A DNA stretch of 39,896 nucleotides from Chlamydiales bacterium. Lineage in GTDB: Bacteria; Chlamydiota; Chlamydiia; Chlamydiales; Rhabdochlamydiaceae. This document shows, one piece after another, positions 10,004-20,045 of the stretch. The notes under the pieces were generated by a model that worked only from the letters and a program-made list of their open reading frames with translations, had not been told where the DNA came from and did no database searches. Location of the stretch: positions 1 to 39,896 of the forward strand of contig JAITFW010000007.1 in NCBI GenBank assembly GCA_031281085.1, read 5' to 3'. The translations under genes and the position numbers were made by a program. Position 1 is the first letter of the stretch. Each line of letters begins with the position of its first letter.

Positions 10004-10867
10004 ATGCTGCACCTTTTAGAACTAGACCTTATTCATTTTATTCAAAGATTTAGAAATCCTGTGTTTGATGAGGTTTTTATATGGTTAGATTTCTTTGACA
10101 GGCCTGCATTTTTTTTTATACTTATCCCTACTATATGGCTTATATACGGCTCTAAAACAGGGGCTAGGCTATTTTATCTTTTGATGTCTAGCGCTTTTAT
10201 AAATCATACTCTAAAACAGTTATTTTTATCTCCTAGACCTTTTACTCTAGATCCAAGTGTTGGAATAATTCATGTAGGTGGTTATGGGTTTCCAAGCGGT
10301 GCTGCTCAAACCGTCATTCTTTTATCGATGCTATTCTTAAGCTCAAGTAAGAGTAATGGGAGGTATTTTTTAGCTTTTAGCTATGTTTTCCTGGTTTCCT
10401 TTTCTCGTGTTTATTTAGGAATTCATTTTCCCAGCGATATCCTAGGGGGGTGGCTAGTGGGCTTTGCTCTTTGGACACTTTATAAACATGTCTATCCCTT
10501 ACTTGAAAATTTGCGACCAGTCATTCTTTTTCTCATGAGTCAGCTTGTGATTATCCCAGTTTTTATTTTACAGCATTTTATATCTCCTATTTATATCTGT
10601 AACATAGGGATAGCAATGGGTCTTTTCATTAGCTATTATTATAAATTGCCTTGGCGTCCTCCTTTAGGCTATAAGGAACGTATGTTAAGCGCAGGTATAG
10701 GAATACTTGGAGCTTTGTTCTCCTATGGACCAGTTTTAATTTTCTCTATCTCTTGCTCGAAGATCTGTTTTTTCCTGGGGAATTTTTTATCGGGATTATG
10801 GGTTAGTCTAGGAGCTCCTTTTATCTGTTTTAAAATTTTTACTTTAAAGAAAATGAAAAATGCGTAG
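10004..10867 (+). CDS. PAP2-family membrane phosphatase
   Basis: KQLFLSPRPF, GYGFPSGAAQTVI, SFSRVYLGIHFPSDILGGWLVG: the three PAP2 signature motifs, with multiple TM segments. Confidence 0.9.
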   Translation: MLHLLELDLIHFIQRFRNPVFDEVFIWLDFFDRPAFFFILIPTIWLIYGSKTGARLFYLLMSSAFINHTLKQLFLSPRPFTLDPSVGIIHVGGYGFPSGAAQTVILLSMLFLSSSKSNGRYFLAFSYVFLVSFSRVYLGIHFPSDILGGWLVGFALWTLYKHVYPLLENLRPVILFLMSQLVIIPVFILQHFISPIYICNIGIAMGLFISYYYKLPWRPPLGYKERMLSAGIGILGALFSYGPVLIFSISCSKICFFLGNFLSGLWVSLGAPFICFKIFTLKKMKNA

Positions 10868-11375
10868 AATCACTTATTTTCTTATTTTAATTGGCTTAGT
10901 AGCAGGGTCTATTTTTTCACTAAAAGCCTCTACTGCTTTGTTTAATCCTCACTGTGCTTTCTGTAATCCTGCAGTTTTAGATAGACAGCTCTTTTACCAA
11001 GACGATCTCGTTCTTGCGTTATATACACATAAACCGATTTTTCCTGGCCATTGCCTGATTATTCCTAGAAGACATGTAGAGAGGTTTGAAGGATTATCTA
11101 AAGAAGAAGAGTCTCAAATGAGTGAGCTTATTAAAAAAGTAAATCGAGCAGTGATGAACGTATTTGGAACTTCTGCTTATCTTCTTCTTCAAAAAAATGG
11201 TCACGAGGTTGGCCAAACGGTTCCTCACGTGCATTTTCATTATATTCCGCGTAAAGCAGGAGATCGTTCGAGTTTGAAATTTATCCTAAAGATGTATTTA
11301 GCAAATCTTCGAGGGCCTATTAGTTCTATGGAAATGCATGAGGTGGTAGAGAAAATGAAACAGGCTATGAAATAA
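10860..11375 (+). CDS. HIT-family hydrolase with N-terminal signal/anchor
   Basis: HCAFCNPAVLDRQ, PIFPGHCLIIPRRHVERFEGLS, histidine triad VPHVHFHYIPR; hydrophobic N-terminus MRRITYFLILIGLVAGSIFSLKAS. Confidence 0.9.
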   Translation: MRRITYFLILIGLVAGSIFSLKASTALFNPHCAFCNPAVLDRQLFYQDDLVLALYTHKPIFPGHCLIIPRRHVERFEGLSKEEESQMSELIKKVNRAVMNVFGTSAYLLLQKNGHEVGQTVPHVHFHYIPRKAGDRSSLKFILKMYLANLRGPISSMEMHEVVEKMKQAMK

Positions 11376-11491
11376 CTTTATTGGCATATCGTAATCTTTT
11401 TTCTAAATGAAGATTTCCTAAAAGAAAATCTCTACCTTTTAAAATTAAAAAAGTATATTTTTTGGTTGGAAATGCAACTTAAGGATTTTTA

Positions 11492-12277
11492 ATGGATAAA
11501 AAGGAAGGGGTTCCTTTAATCGGCTTAGGTACTTGGGAACTATCGGGCAAGCTTTGTATTTCTACAGTAAAAATAGCTTTAGAATTGGGTTATCATCATA
11601 TTGATACAGCGCTAATTTATGAAAATCATCGAGATATTGCAATGGCAATTCGTGGCTTTAATCGGAAAGAATTATTCATTACTTCTAAATTTTTTCTCGA
11701 TCAAAAAAGTGCTGAAGAAAGCTGTGATTTAGCCTTACAAGAGTTACATTTAGACTATTTGGATTTATTTTTAATTCACTGGCCTGATCGAGAAAAACCC
11801 ATGATAAAGGTTCTAAGGGAGATGGAAAAATTAAAAAAACAGGGCAAGGTTCATTGTATTGGAGTGAGTAATTTTACTATACATCATCTGCAAGATACGA
11901 TAGATCAGGGTCTTCAGATTGATTACAACCAGGTAGAGTTTCATCCTTACCTTTATCAAAAAAAGCTGTGGCAATTTTGTCAAAATCGTCAAATCGGTTT
12001 AATTGCTTATCGACCTTTAGGCAAAGGAGAGCTTGTTCAAGAGGAGATATTTAAACAAATAGGGGATAAGTACGGAAAAACATCTGCACAAATCATCTTG
12101 AAATGGCTGATTCAAAAAGAGATAGCAGTGGTGGTTAAAGCTTCCTCTAAACAGCATTTACAAGAAAATTTTCATGTATTTGATTTCTTTTTACATTCTG
12201 AAGATATGCAAAAAATCGATGAGTTAAACCGGAATCAACGGTTTTGTGAAACCGATTATTCCGATTTTAATTATTAA
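11492..12277 (+). CDS. aldo/keto reductase
   Basis: PLIGLGTWELSG, GYHHIDTALIYEN, LDYLDLFLIHWPD, CIGVSNFTIHHL. Confidence 0.93.
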   Translation: MDKKEGVPLIGLGTWELSGKLCISTVKIALELGYHHIDTALIYENHRDIAMAIRGFNRKELFITSKFFLDQKSAEESCDLALQELHLDYLDLFLIHWPDREKPMIKVLREMEKLKKQGKVHCIGVSNFTIHHLQDTIDQGLQIDYNQVEFHPYLYQKKLWQFCQNRQIGLIAYRPLGKGELVQEEIFKQIGDKYGKTSAQIILKWLIQKEIAVVVKASSKQHLQENFHVFDFFLHSEDMQKIDELNRNQRFCETDYSDFNY

Positions 12278-12290
12278 AAAGCTATAAACT

Positions 12291-14423
12291 TTAGCCTCCG
12301 CCGCGAGTTGCCTCTTTGTGACAACAGGCAGTGGGAAGGGTTGCTTTATGGCTAAGCTTAACTTGGCCACGATCGTTAATGTCTAAGACTTTCACTTCAA
12401 TGGTATCGCCTAGTTTTACTACATCTTCTACATGCTGAATCCTACTGTAAGAGAGCTCGGAAATGTGGCATAGACATTCTTTACCGCAGATTTCTATAAA
12501 AGCACCAAAATTCACAATAGATATTACTTTTCCTTTATAAGTTTTTCCAATCTCTACATCGGTCGTGAGATTACGAATCATCTCTTTTGCCCTGTTCATC
12601 GATTCGCTATTAGTAGATGCAATGCTAACACGGCCACTATCGTCGATATCGATTTGTGCACCTGTTTCTTCAATGATGGCACGAATTTGCTTACCTGCTG
12701 GTCCAATTAATGTTCCTATTTTTGAAGGCTTAATCATCACGGTTTCAATACGCGGAGCATAAGAGGAAAGGTTTTCTTTAGATTTAGGACATGCTTCAAG
12801 CATTTTGTGTAAAATGTGAAGTCTTCCTTGCTTGGCTTGAGCTAGCGCTGCTTGCATCACCTCAATCGTGATCCCTCCTTCTACTTTAATGTCGAGCTGA
12901 AAAGCGGTGATTCCTTCCATATCTCCTGCAATTTTAAAATCCATATCTCCTAAAGCATCTTCTAATCCAAGAATATCGGAGAGAATGGCAAATCTTTTTT
13001 CCTCTAAAATTAACCCCATAGCAATTCCTGCGATAGGTCTTTTAATCGGCACACCCGCGTCCATTAAAGCTAGACAACACCCACAAACAGATGCCATAGA
13101 AGAAGACCCGTTGGATTCTGTGATGTTTGATTCTAAGCGAATTACATAGGGAAATACATCTATGGAAGGAATGGTTTTTGCTAACGAGCGTTCTGCTAAT
13201 TTACCATGACCAATTTCTCGTCTTCCAGGGGCTCCCAATCGTCCTACTTCACCAACTGAAAAAGGAGGGAAGAAGTATTGTAAATAAAAGCGACTTGAAA
13301 GCTCTCCGTCTAAATTTTCAGAGCGTTGAGCCATATTTTCTCCGCCAAGCGTACAAACGGATAAAGATTGAGTCTCTCCTCTTGTAAATAGAGCGCTGCC
13401 GTGTGTACGAGGTAAAAAAGAAGGTTTAATGTCAATCGTGCGAACTTGATCAGGTCTTCTGCCATCAGCACGTATATTTTCATCTAAAATCATTTTACGC
13501 AAAAGTTCTGCTTGGATTTTTTTAAATGCGCTTTTAATCTCTACTTCAGTGTATACAATGTCTTTATCAGAAGTATATTGGGTGAGCATTTCTGTAAATA
13601 GTGCTTTAATAGTAGATTCTCGATCTGATTTTTCTTTGATTCTTAGTGCAGTATTCAGGTGAATATTGACTTTTTCACGCATATCGTCGATCAAATCTGT
13701 AGGTAAAAATTTTAATTCTCCGAGGTTTTTAAGCTTACCAATCTGTATTTGCCACTGACTTAAGGTTTGGCAAATCGTTTTGATTGCAGCATGTCCTTTT
13801 TCTATAGCTACTAAAATCTGTTCTTCTGTAAGAAAGTCAGCATATCCTTCAATCATTAAGATCGCCTCTTCTGTTCCAGCTAATATTAAATCCAATGTAG
13901 AGGATTTCTGTTCTTCTACAGTTGGATTAATGATACATTTCCCATCGATCATTCCAACTCGTACAGCTCCAATGGGTTTAATTAAAGGGATATCGGAAAT
14001 GACAAGCGCTGCTGAAGCCGCACAAATAGCTAAAGGTTCAGGCGCATTTGTTCCATCGTAAGACAATACATAAGAGAGGATCTGAACTTCGTTAAAGTAT
14101 CCTTTTTCAAACATGGGTCTTAAAGGTCTGTCAATCAATCGACATACAAGGGTTTCTTTCTCTGTAGGACGCCCTTCGCGTTTAATAAAGCCACCTAAAG
14201 TTTTTCCTGAAGAAGAAAATTTTTCCTGATAATCTATGCGTAGAGGAAGAAAATCTGTTTCTGCAGAAGGTATATTTCCTTGGCAAACAGTGCTTAACAA
14301 AACGGTATCTCCGCAAGTTAAAACAACGGCGCCGTTTGCTTGGCGAGCCACTATACCTGTTTCAAATGTTATGGTTTTTCCTTCTCCAATAGAGACAGTG
14401 ATTTTCTGATGGTCAAACTGCAT
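12291..14423 (-). CDS. pnp: polyribonucleotide nucleotidyltransferase
   Basis: RPLRPMFEKGYFNEVQ, RADGRRPDQVRTI, LFTRGETQSL, KH (KIGTLIGPAGKQIRAI) and S1 (GKVISIVNFGAFIEI) domains. Confidence 0.98.
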   Translation of the reverse strand: MQFDHQKITVSIGEGKTITFETGIVARQANGAVVLTCGDTVLLSTVCQGNIPSAETDFLPLRIDYQEKFSSSGKTLGGFIKREGRPTEKETLVCRLIDRPLRPMFEKGYFNEVQILSYVLSYDGTNAPEPLAICAASAALVISDIPLIKPIGAVRVGMIDGKCIINPTVEEQKSSTLDLILAGTEEAILMIEGYADFLTEEQILVAIEKGHAAIKTICQTLSQWQIQIGKLKNLGELKFLPTDLIDDMREKVNIHLNTALRIKEKSDRESTIKALFTEMLTQYTSDKDIVYTEVEIKSAFKKIQAELLRKMILDENIRADGRRPDQVRTIDIKPSFLPRTHGSALFTRGETQSLSVCTLGGENMAQRSENLDGELSSRFYLQYFFPPFSVGEVGRLGAPGRREIGHGKLAERSLAKTIPSIDVFPYVIRLESNITESNGSSSMASVCGCCLALMDAGVPIKRPIAGIAMGLILEEKRFAILSDILGLEDALGDMDFKIAGDMEGITAFQLDIKVEGGITIEVMQAALAQAKQGRLHILHKMLEACPKSKENLSSYAPRIETVMIKPSKIGTLIGPAGKQIRAIIEETGAQIDIDDSGRVSIASTNSESMNRAKEMIRNLTTDVEIGKTYKGKVISIVNFGAFIEICGKECLCHISELSYSRIQHVEDVVKLGDTIEVKVLDINDRGQVKLSHKATLPTACCHKEATRGGG

Positions 14424-14482
14424 GAGATGTTATCTCCTTAAATAGTTTTTAGTAGGGCTACTTTAGTTGGAGGATAAATTGA

Positions 14483-14518
14483 CCATTTTTTAAGAAGAAA
14501 GCTCTTCCTAAAAAATGG
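14483..14518 (-). promoter_or_regulatory. long stem-loop in the pnp 5' leader (candidate RNase III/PNPase regulatory hairpin)
   Basis: ccattttttaagaaga-aagc-tcttcctaaaaaatgg: 16-nt arms with one mismatch and a 4-nt loop, about 60 nt upstream of the pnp start, with no T-tract after it on the pnp strand. Confidence 0.6.
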
Positions 14519-14634
14519 GCATTTCATCGATTCGTCAATTAAAATATTACCCTGAAAATACAAAAGCTTAAGTAAAACTATAGCAAGAAGAAAGATATGC
14601 AACAAGTCAAATATAGAGCTTTAAAGAGGTTAAG

Positions 14635-14670
14635 GAGAAAAAACCGCTAAGCGAAGAGTCCTAGCGGTTA
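14635..14670 (-). terminator. rho-independent terminator-like hairpin downstream of rpsO
   Basis: On the minus strand AACCGCTA-N12-TAGCGGTT followed immediately by T-rich TTTTTCTCC. Confidence 0.75.
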
Positions 14671-14696
14671 GGTATAAGCACTCAAGAATTTGCGAT

Positions 14697-14972
14697 TTAA
14701 GATTTTTGACGCAAATTTAGTCGTTTCACTAAACTTTGGTATCGCTGAGTATCAGTAGAATTGAGATAGTCGAGAAGCTTACGCCTCTGTCCAACGAGTT
14801 TTATTAAGGCAATCCTGGAGCCATCATCCTTGGACTCACGTGTAAGATGCTCGTTAATTTCTGCAATTCTTTCTGAAAGGATAGCAATTTGAACATCTGC
14901 CGATCCAGTGTCTTTTTCATGCAATTGAAATTTCTTCGTGATCTCTTCTTTGGTACCTTTATCTAAAGACAT
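14697..14972 (-). CDS. rpsO: 30S ribosomal protein S15
   Basis: [43 protein letters not shown]...RRKLLDYL; start at 14972 rather than 15017. Confidence 0.97.
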   Translation of the reverse strand: MSLDKGTKEEITKKFQLHEKDTGSADVQIAILSERIAEINEHLTRESKDDGSRIALIKLVGQRRKLLDYLNSTDTQRYQSLVKRLNLRQKS

Positions 14973-15259
14973 TATAAAAAATCTCCCGTAAAGATTGAGA
15001 GTTAAACAAATAGGCAAACTTTAAATTGTAAAGTATGGGCTCCATTATAACGCAAACCTTTAATGAGAGCAATAGAAAAGCCTTTTTATAGATGATTTTC
15101 ACCTTATTTTAAAAATTGATTCTCTTATTTTAAGAGGGAGTATTCCTTTGCTTATATTGATTTAAGAAATTTTTGTATCTGGAACTTTTATAGTAAAACC
15201 TTGATATTTGAGTTTTTTAAAAGACGATTTTCATCGTTGCTTAGAGTTTGTAGGTTTTT

Positions 15260-15709
15260 GTGGAAAACGATATTCAATTTATGCAAAAAGCCCTTATAGA
15301 AGCGAAAAAAGCCTATAAAAAACAAGAAGTTCCTATAGGGGCTGTGCTTGTATTAAATGATCAAATTATTGCTCGAGGCTATAATCAGACAGAAAGTACA
15401 TCAGACCCAACGCAGCATGCGGAAATCATTTGTTTACAAAAAGCTTCGAGAAAGTTGAAAAATTGGCGCCTTTTGCAAACCACTCTTTATTCCACTTTAG
15501 AGCCTTGCTGTATGTGTGCTGGAGCGTTATTACAAGCTCGTGTCTCTCGTCTTGTGTGGGGAGCACCTGATAAACGCTGTGGAGCAAATGGGAGTTTTGT
15601 GAATGTGTTTTCTTTAAAGCATCCTTTCCATCAAATTAGGATCACTTCTGGTATTCTAGAGCGAGAATGCTCAGAAATCATGATTCATTTTTTTAAACAG
15701 AGAAGATAA
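15260..15709 (+). CDS. tadA: tRNA-specific adenosine deaminase
   Basis: FMQKALIEAKKAYKKQEVPIGAVLV, HAEI, STLEPCCMCAGALLQARVSRLVWGAPDKRCGA; GTG start. Confidence 0.93.
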   Translation: MENDIQFMQKALIEAKKAYKKQEVPIGAVLVLNDQIIARGYNQTESTSDPTQHAEIICLQKASRKLKNWRLLQTTLYSTLEPCCMCAGALLQARVSRLVWGAPDKRCGANGSFVNVFSLKHPFHQIRITSGILERECSEIMIHFFKQRR

Positions 15710-15717
15710 GGAAATAC

Positions 15718-15933
15718 ATGGAAACTGTTTTTGACGATTTAATTAAGCTTCAAAAAAAAAGATTGCTTGCCTGCGCTCAAAGAATTGTTCCTGGAATTGT
15801 CGAAGATGACCTGTTACAGTCGAACGATTTTCCTAATCTCGAGCTTCATCCTCATTTTCGATATGAAGAAGGTGTGCTTGAGGGACTGTTAACAGCTCGT
15901 ATGGCTTACTTATCTTTAGTGCAGAGCTCTTAA
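15718..15933 (+). CDS. small conserved-looking hypothetical protein following tadA
   Basis: 71-aa ORF directly after tadA, matching the position of a small hypothetical gene in chlamydial genomes. Confidence 0.65.
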   Translation: METVFDDLIKLQKKRLLACAQRIVPGIVEDDLLQSNDFPNLELHPHFRYEEGVLEGLLTARMAYLSLVQSS

Positions 15934-16003
15934 ATTCTTGTTTTTAAATGAAAAAGCGATTAAATTACGTGTTGAAAAACCTATTTTCTCTTAAGGAGCT
16001 GTT

Positions 16004-16330
16004 ATGAAAAAGAAAGGGCACCCTCTCTATCAAGAGGTTTTATTTGTTGATTCTGCAACTGGATTTTCCTTTGTTTGCGGTAGTACTCTACAGACTAAAG
16101 AAAAACAAATTTATGAAGGAAAGGAATATCCTGTATATAGAGCTCCTATCACTTCTGCATCTCATCCATTCTTTACAAAAGACAAAAAATTAGTTGATTC
16201 TGAGGGAAGAGTAGGTCGATTTGTGAATCGATACGCTAAAAAAGTAAAGCAAAAGCAAGAAGAGAGCATAGAGATGGTTGAGGCTAAGATCGGTAAAAAA
16301 ACTAGCCGTAAAAAAATAAAGAAAACGTAA
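16004..16330 (+). CDS. rpmE: 50S ribosomal protein L31 type B with lysine-rich C-terminal extension
   Basis: GHPLYQEVLFVDSATGFSFVCGST...YPVYRAPITSASHPFFTKDKKLVDSEGRVGRFVNRY. Confidence 0.93.
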   Translation: MKKKGHPLYQEVLFVDSATGFSFVCGSTLQTKEKQIYEGKEYPVYRAPITSASHPFFTKDKKLVDSEGRVGRFVNRYAKKVKQKQEESIEMVEAKIGKKTSRKKIKKT

Positions 16331-16352
16331 ATGAAGAGAACCTAGGTAGCGC

Positions 16353-17435
16353 ATGCAAGAGCAGATACGTAAGCTTCTTTTTCGATTTGAACAAGTAGAA
16401 GAGTTACTGGCTCGAGCAGATGTGCTTTGTGACCAAAAACGCTATCAAGAACTAGCTCAAGAGCATTCTTATCTATCAGAGATAAAAGATCAATGGTTTC
16501 TTTGTGAAGATCTGCAAAAGCAATTAGAAGAAAATCAAAATTTGTTAAAAGAAGAGAAAGATCTTCTTTTTGCAGATTTTGTTCGACAAGAAATAGAGGA
16601 ATTAGAAAAAAAGATTTCCATTTCTATTTCCGATTTAAATCATTTGTTGATCCCTCCTGATCCTCTTGATAGTCGTAATGTTATTTTAGAAATGAGAGCT
16701 GGTACGGGAGGCGATGAAGCAGCTATTTTTGTCGGAGACTGTGTTAGAATGTATAAGTTGTACGCAGATTCTAAAGGCTGGAAACACGAACTTTTGTCTT
16801 GTACTCCATCTGAGATGGGGGGGTTTAAAGAATATTTCATGCTCCTTTCTGGTCATAATGTGTATAGATGTTTGCAGTATGAGGCAGGAACTCATCGTGT
16901 TCAGAGAGTCCCTAAAACCGAAGCGCAGGGACGAGTACATACATCAGCGGTTACGGTTGCGATTTTAGTTGAGCCAGATGAAAATGAAAAAATTATTTTG
17001 GATGAGAAGGATCTCAAAATCGATACCTATCGAGCTTCAGGAGCTGGTGGTCAGCACGTAAATACTACGGATTCAGCTGTGCGCATTACTCATGTTCCAA
17101 CTGGGCTTGTAACTTCTTGTCAGGAAGAGCGCAGTCAGCATAAAAATAAAGATAAAGCAAAACGTCTTTTAGTTGCTAAGCTTGCAGAAAGAAAAAAAAT
17201 GAAATCGGAGTCAGAAATGGCTTCCCTTAGAGCCTCTCAAGTAGGAACAGGAGATCGTTCAGGAAGGATTCGCACATACAATTTTCCTCAAAATCGCGTA
17301 ACTGATCATCGCATTGATTTAACCCTTTATAAGCTTCATTTAATTATGGAAGGGGACTTGGATGAAATGATCAATGCCTTAGTTGCTTATTTTTATCAGA
17401 AGAAACTCGAGAGTGTTGGAAATCAATTTTCATGA
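16353..17435 (+). CDS. prfA: peptide chain release factor 1
   Basis: [81 protein letters not shown]. Confidence 0.98.
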   Translation: MQEQIRKLLFRFEQVEELLARADVLCDQKRYQELAQEHSYLSEIKDQWFLCEDLQKQLEENQNLLKEEKDLLFADFVRQEIEELEKKISISISDLNHLLIPPDPLDSRNVILEMRAGTGGDEAAIFVGDCVRMYKLYADSKGWKHELLSCTPSEMGGFKEYFMLLSGHNVYRCLQYEAGTHRVQRVPKTEAQGRVHTSAVTVAILVEPDENEKIILDEKDLKIDTYRASGAGGQHVNTTDSAVRITHVPTGLVTSCQEERSQHKNKDKAKRLLVAKLAERKKMKSESEMASLRASQVGTGDRSGRIRTYNFPQNRVTDHRIDLTLYKLHLIMEGDLDEMINALVAYFYQKKLESVGNQFS

Positions 17436-18283
17436 GATCTTTAGGCGAAGTTTTGCAAACAACAACGCAATTCTTGAAACAAAAAGAGATTGTACAACCC
17501 AGGCGATCTGCGGAAGATCTTCTAGCCTTTGTTTTAAAAAAATCCCGATTGGATCTTTATCTACAATTTGACTTACCTCTAGAAGAAAAAGAGCTTAGGC
17601 ATTTTCAGTCTTTGATTAGGCGTTTATCTTTACATGAACCTGTAGAATATATTTTAGGTCAAGTTGAATTTTATAACTGTCTTTTTTTCTTGAATTCTTT
17701 TGTTTTGATTCCTCGTCCAGAAACAGAAATCTTATTAGATCGCATTTGTCGGGAAATCGAGCAGGGAGAAAAAAAGCCACGAATCGCCTGGGATATTTGC
17801 ACAGGATCTGGTTGTTTAGGTATTGGATTAAAAAAAAGATTTCCATTTATAAATGTATCTCTTTCAGATCTTTGTCCTGATGCTTTACATGTAGCTTTTT
17901 TAAATGCCAAGCAAAATCAAGTAGAAGTAGAGGTTTTGCTAGGGGATCTACTAAAGCCATTTGAAGGAAAAAAAGCAGATCTTGTCATTTGTAATCCTCC
18001 TTACATCTCTTTATCTGAGTATGAAACATTAGATCTTAACGTGAAGGGGTTTGAGCCAAAAGGAGCCCTTGTAGCAGAAGAGAATGGGTTGATTTTTTAT
18101 CGTCTTTTGAGTCAACAATTACCCCTGTTTTTAAATAAGGGAGCTAAGGTTTATTTAGAAATAGGAGCTACCCAGGGGCAAAAAATAAAGGAATTATTTT
18201 CTGGTCCATCTTGGACACAGATTTTTATAGAAAAAGATTTGAGTGGTCATGACCGTTTCTTTTTTCTTGAATTTGAATCTTAA
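17432..18283 (+). CDS. prmC: peptide chain release factor N5-glutamine methyltransferase
   Basis: [46 protein letters not shown]; downstream of prfA. Confidence 0.96.
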   Translation: MRSLGEVLQTTTQFLKQKEIVQPRRSAEDLLAFVLKKSRLDLYLQFDLPLEEKELRHFQSLIRRLSLHEPVEYILGQVEFYNCLFFLNSFVLIPRPETEILLDRICREIEQGEKKPRIAWDICTGSGCLGIGLKKRFPFINVSLSDLCPDALHVAFLNAKQNQVEVEVLLGDLLKPFEGKKADLVICNPPYISLSEYETLDLNVKGFEPKGALVAEENGLIFYRLLSQQLPLFLNKGAKVYLEIGATQGQKIKELFSGPSWTQIFIEKDLSGHDRFFFLEFES

Positions 18284-18335
18284 TCCGCTTATTCTAAAGA
18301 GCAGTATTTTTTTTGTTGTACTTATGGTATAGAAC

Positions 18336-19679
18336 GTGTTTGATTTGCTAACTCAAAAGTTTCAAGGGATTATCGCTTCTCTAAAAGGAAAAAAAACCTT
18401 AACAGAAGATCATATAGTCGATGCCGTAAGGCAGGTAAGGATGGCTCTTTTAGACGCAGATGTAAATTACTCTGTTGCAGGAAGCTTGGTTAAAAGGATC
18501 CAAGAAAAAGCTCTTGGAAAAGACAGGCTTAAAAAAGTCTCTGCTAGTGAACAATTCATTAAGCTTGTACACGATGAGCTTGTTTTGTTTATGGGGCAGC
18601 AAGAAAATCCTCTTGTATTCCAAGAAAAACTAACGGTTATTATGCTATGCGGACTCCAGGGTTCAGGCAAAACGACACAGTGTGCAAAATTAGCTCATTA
18701 CCTGAAAAAAAAACACCTCAATAAGAAAGTTCTTTTAGCTGCTTGTGATTTACAAAGGCCTGCTGCAATAGAACAACTTAGAAAACTTGCGATTGAGATA
18801 GAAGTTCCGCTTGTTGCCTTGAATCAAGAAATACATCCTATTAAAGTAGCAAAAGCTGCAAAAGAAAAAGCTATTTTGGAAGGGTTTGATATTCTCATTA
18901 TCGATACAGCAGGACGATTACATATCGACGAAGAGTTAATGCATCAGCTTGTAGAAATTAAGCAGGCTGTTCAGCCACAGGAAACGCTTTTTGTAGCAAG
19001 CGCAGCTACTGGACAAGATGCTGTAAAAACAGCTTTAGAGTTTGATAAGCACGTGCAGATTACAGGGACTATCTTAACTATGTTAGACGGTAGTTCACGA
19101 GCAGGGGCTGCTATTTCCATTCAAGAGGTGACAAAAAAACCTTTAAAATTTGAAGGGATAGGGGAAAAGGTTAGCGATCTGCAGCTATTTAATCCTCATT
19201 CCATGGCAGATCGAATCTTAGGAATGGGAGATGTTATTAATCTTGTGCGTAAGGCAGAAGAGATCGCAAGTAAAGAAGAAGCAGAGGTTCTAGAAAAAAA
19301 GATCTTAAAAGGTTCTTTTACCTATGATGATCTTTTAAAACAAATGAGACTGCTCAAAAATATGGGGCCTCTTAAAGGTTTATTAAAGATGCTTCCAGGG
19401 GGGGCAGAGCTTGCAAGTATAGATTTTGATGAAAAAGAATTCACTCGTCGATCTGCGATGATTTCTTCTATGACAAAAAAAGAACGCTTGGAAAAAGTGG
19501 AATTGGTGCCTAGTCGTAGAAGGAGAATTGCAGATGGAAGTGGAAGTTCTATCGATCAAGTGAATCGCATGATTAAAGAGCATAAAAGATTAAAACAGAT
19601 CTTTAAAGACATGCCAAGCTTACAACAAAAAATGGCAAAAAACAAAATCCCATTTTCTTTTAAAGGGTGGAAATTTTAA
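18336..19679 (+). CDS. ffh: signal recognition particle GTPase Ffh
   Basis: MLCGLQGSGKTTQCAKLA, ACDLQRPAAIEQL, IIDTAGRLHIDEELM, MADRILGMGDV, MPGG-like LPGGAEL M-domain; GTG start. Confidence 0.98.
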   Translation: MFDLLTQKFQGIIASLKGKKTLTEDHIVDAVRQVRMALLDADVNYSVAGSLVKRIQEKALGKDRLKKVSASEQFIKLVHDELVLFMGQQENPLVFQEKLTVIMLCGLQGSGKTTQCAKLAHYLKKKHLNKKVLLAACDLQRPAAIEQLRKLAIEIEVPLVALNQEIHPIKVAKAAKEKAILEGFDILIIDTAGRLHIDEELMHQLVEIKQAVQPQETLFVASAATGQDAVKTALEFDKHVQITGTILTMLDGSSRAGAAISIQEVTKKPLKFEGIGEKVSDLQLFNPHSMADRILGMGDVINLVRKAEEIASKEEAEVLEKKILKGSFTYDDLLKQMRLLKNMGPLKGLLKMLPGGAELASIDFDEKEFTRRSAMISSMTKKERLEKVELVPSRRRRIADGSGSSIDQVNRMIKEHKRLKQIFKDMPSLQQKMAKNKIPFSFKGWKF

Positions 19680-19697
19680 GAAATAGAAAGGAATCTT

Positions 19698-20033
19698 ATG
19701 GCATTAAAAATTCGTTTTAGACAGCAAGGGTCTGCAAATAAGCGAACGTATCGTTTAGTATTGACAGATGGACGAGAAAGACGCGATGGTAAATATATCG
19801 AGAATTTTGGTTGGTATAATCCTTCTAAAGTAACGAATGACTGTCTATTGAATGAGACGAGAATTAAGCATTGGATCGATCAAGGAGCTCAGTTTACCCC
19901 CAATGCAGAAGCTTTAGTTGCGCGTGCTCTTCCTGAACTCATGAAAGAGATTCGTTTAAAAGAACAAGCTCGTTTTGTCAAACAAGCCAAGAAAAGAAGA
20001 GCTAAAAAACAACAACCTGCACCATCTGCTTAA
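19698..20033 (+). CDS. rpsP: 30S ribosomal protein S16
   Basis: MALKIRFRQQGSANKRTYRLVLTDGRERRDGKYIENFGWYNP. Confidence 0.97.
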   Translation: MALKIRFRQQGSANKRTYRLVLTDGRERRDGKYIENFGWYNPSKVTNDCLLNETRIKHWIDQGAQFTPNAEALVARALPELMKEIRLKEQARFVKQAKKRRAKKQQPAPSA

Positions 20034-20045
20034 TATTTTTATATT

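Noticed and set aside
12565-14061. Several plus-strand ORFs (12565, 12907, 13127, 13780) inside pnp
   Set aside because: They lie antisense to the well-conserved pnp coding sequence and show no recognisable domains; best explained as shadow ORFs.
16640-16968. Overlapping ORFs in other frames inside prfA (16640, 16686, 16714)
   Set aside because: Contained in the strongly conserved prfA reading frame, low-complexity translations without recognised motifs.
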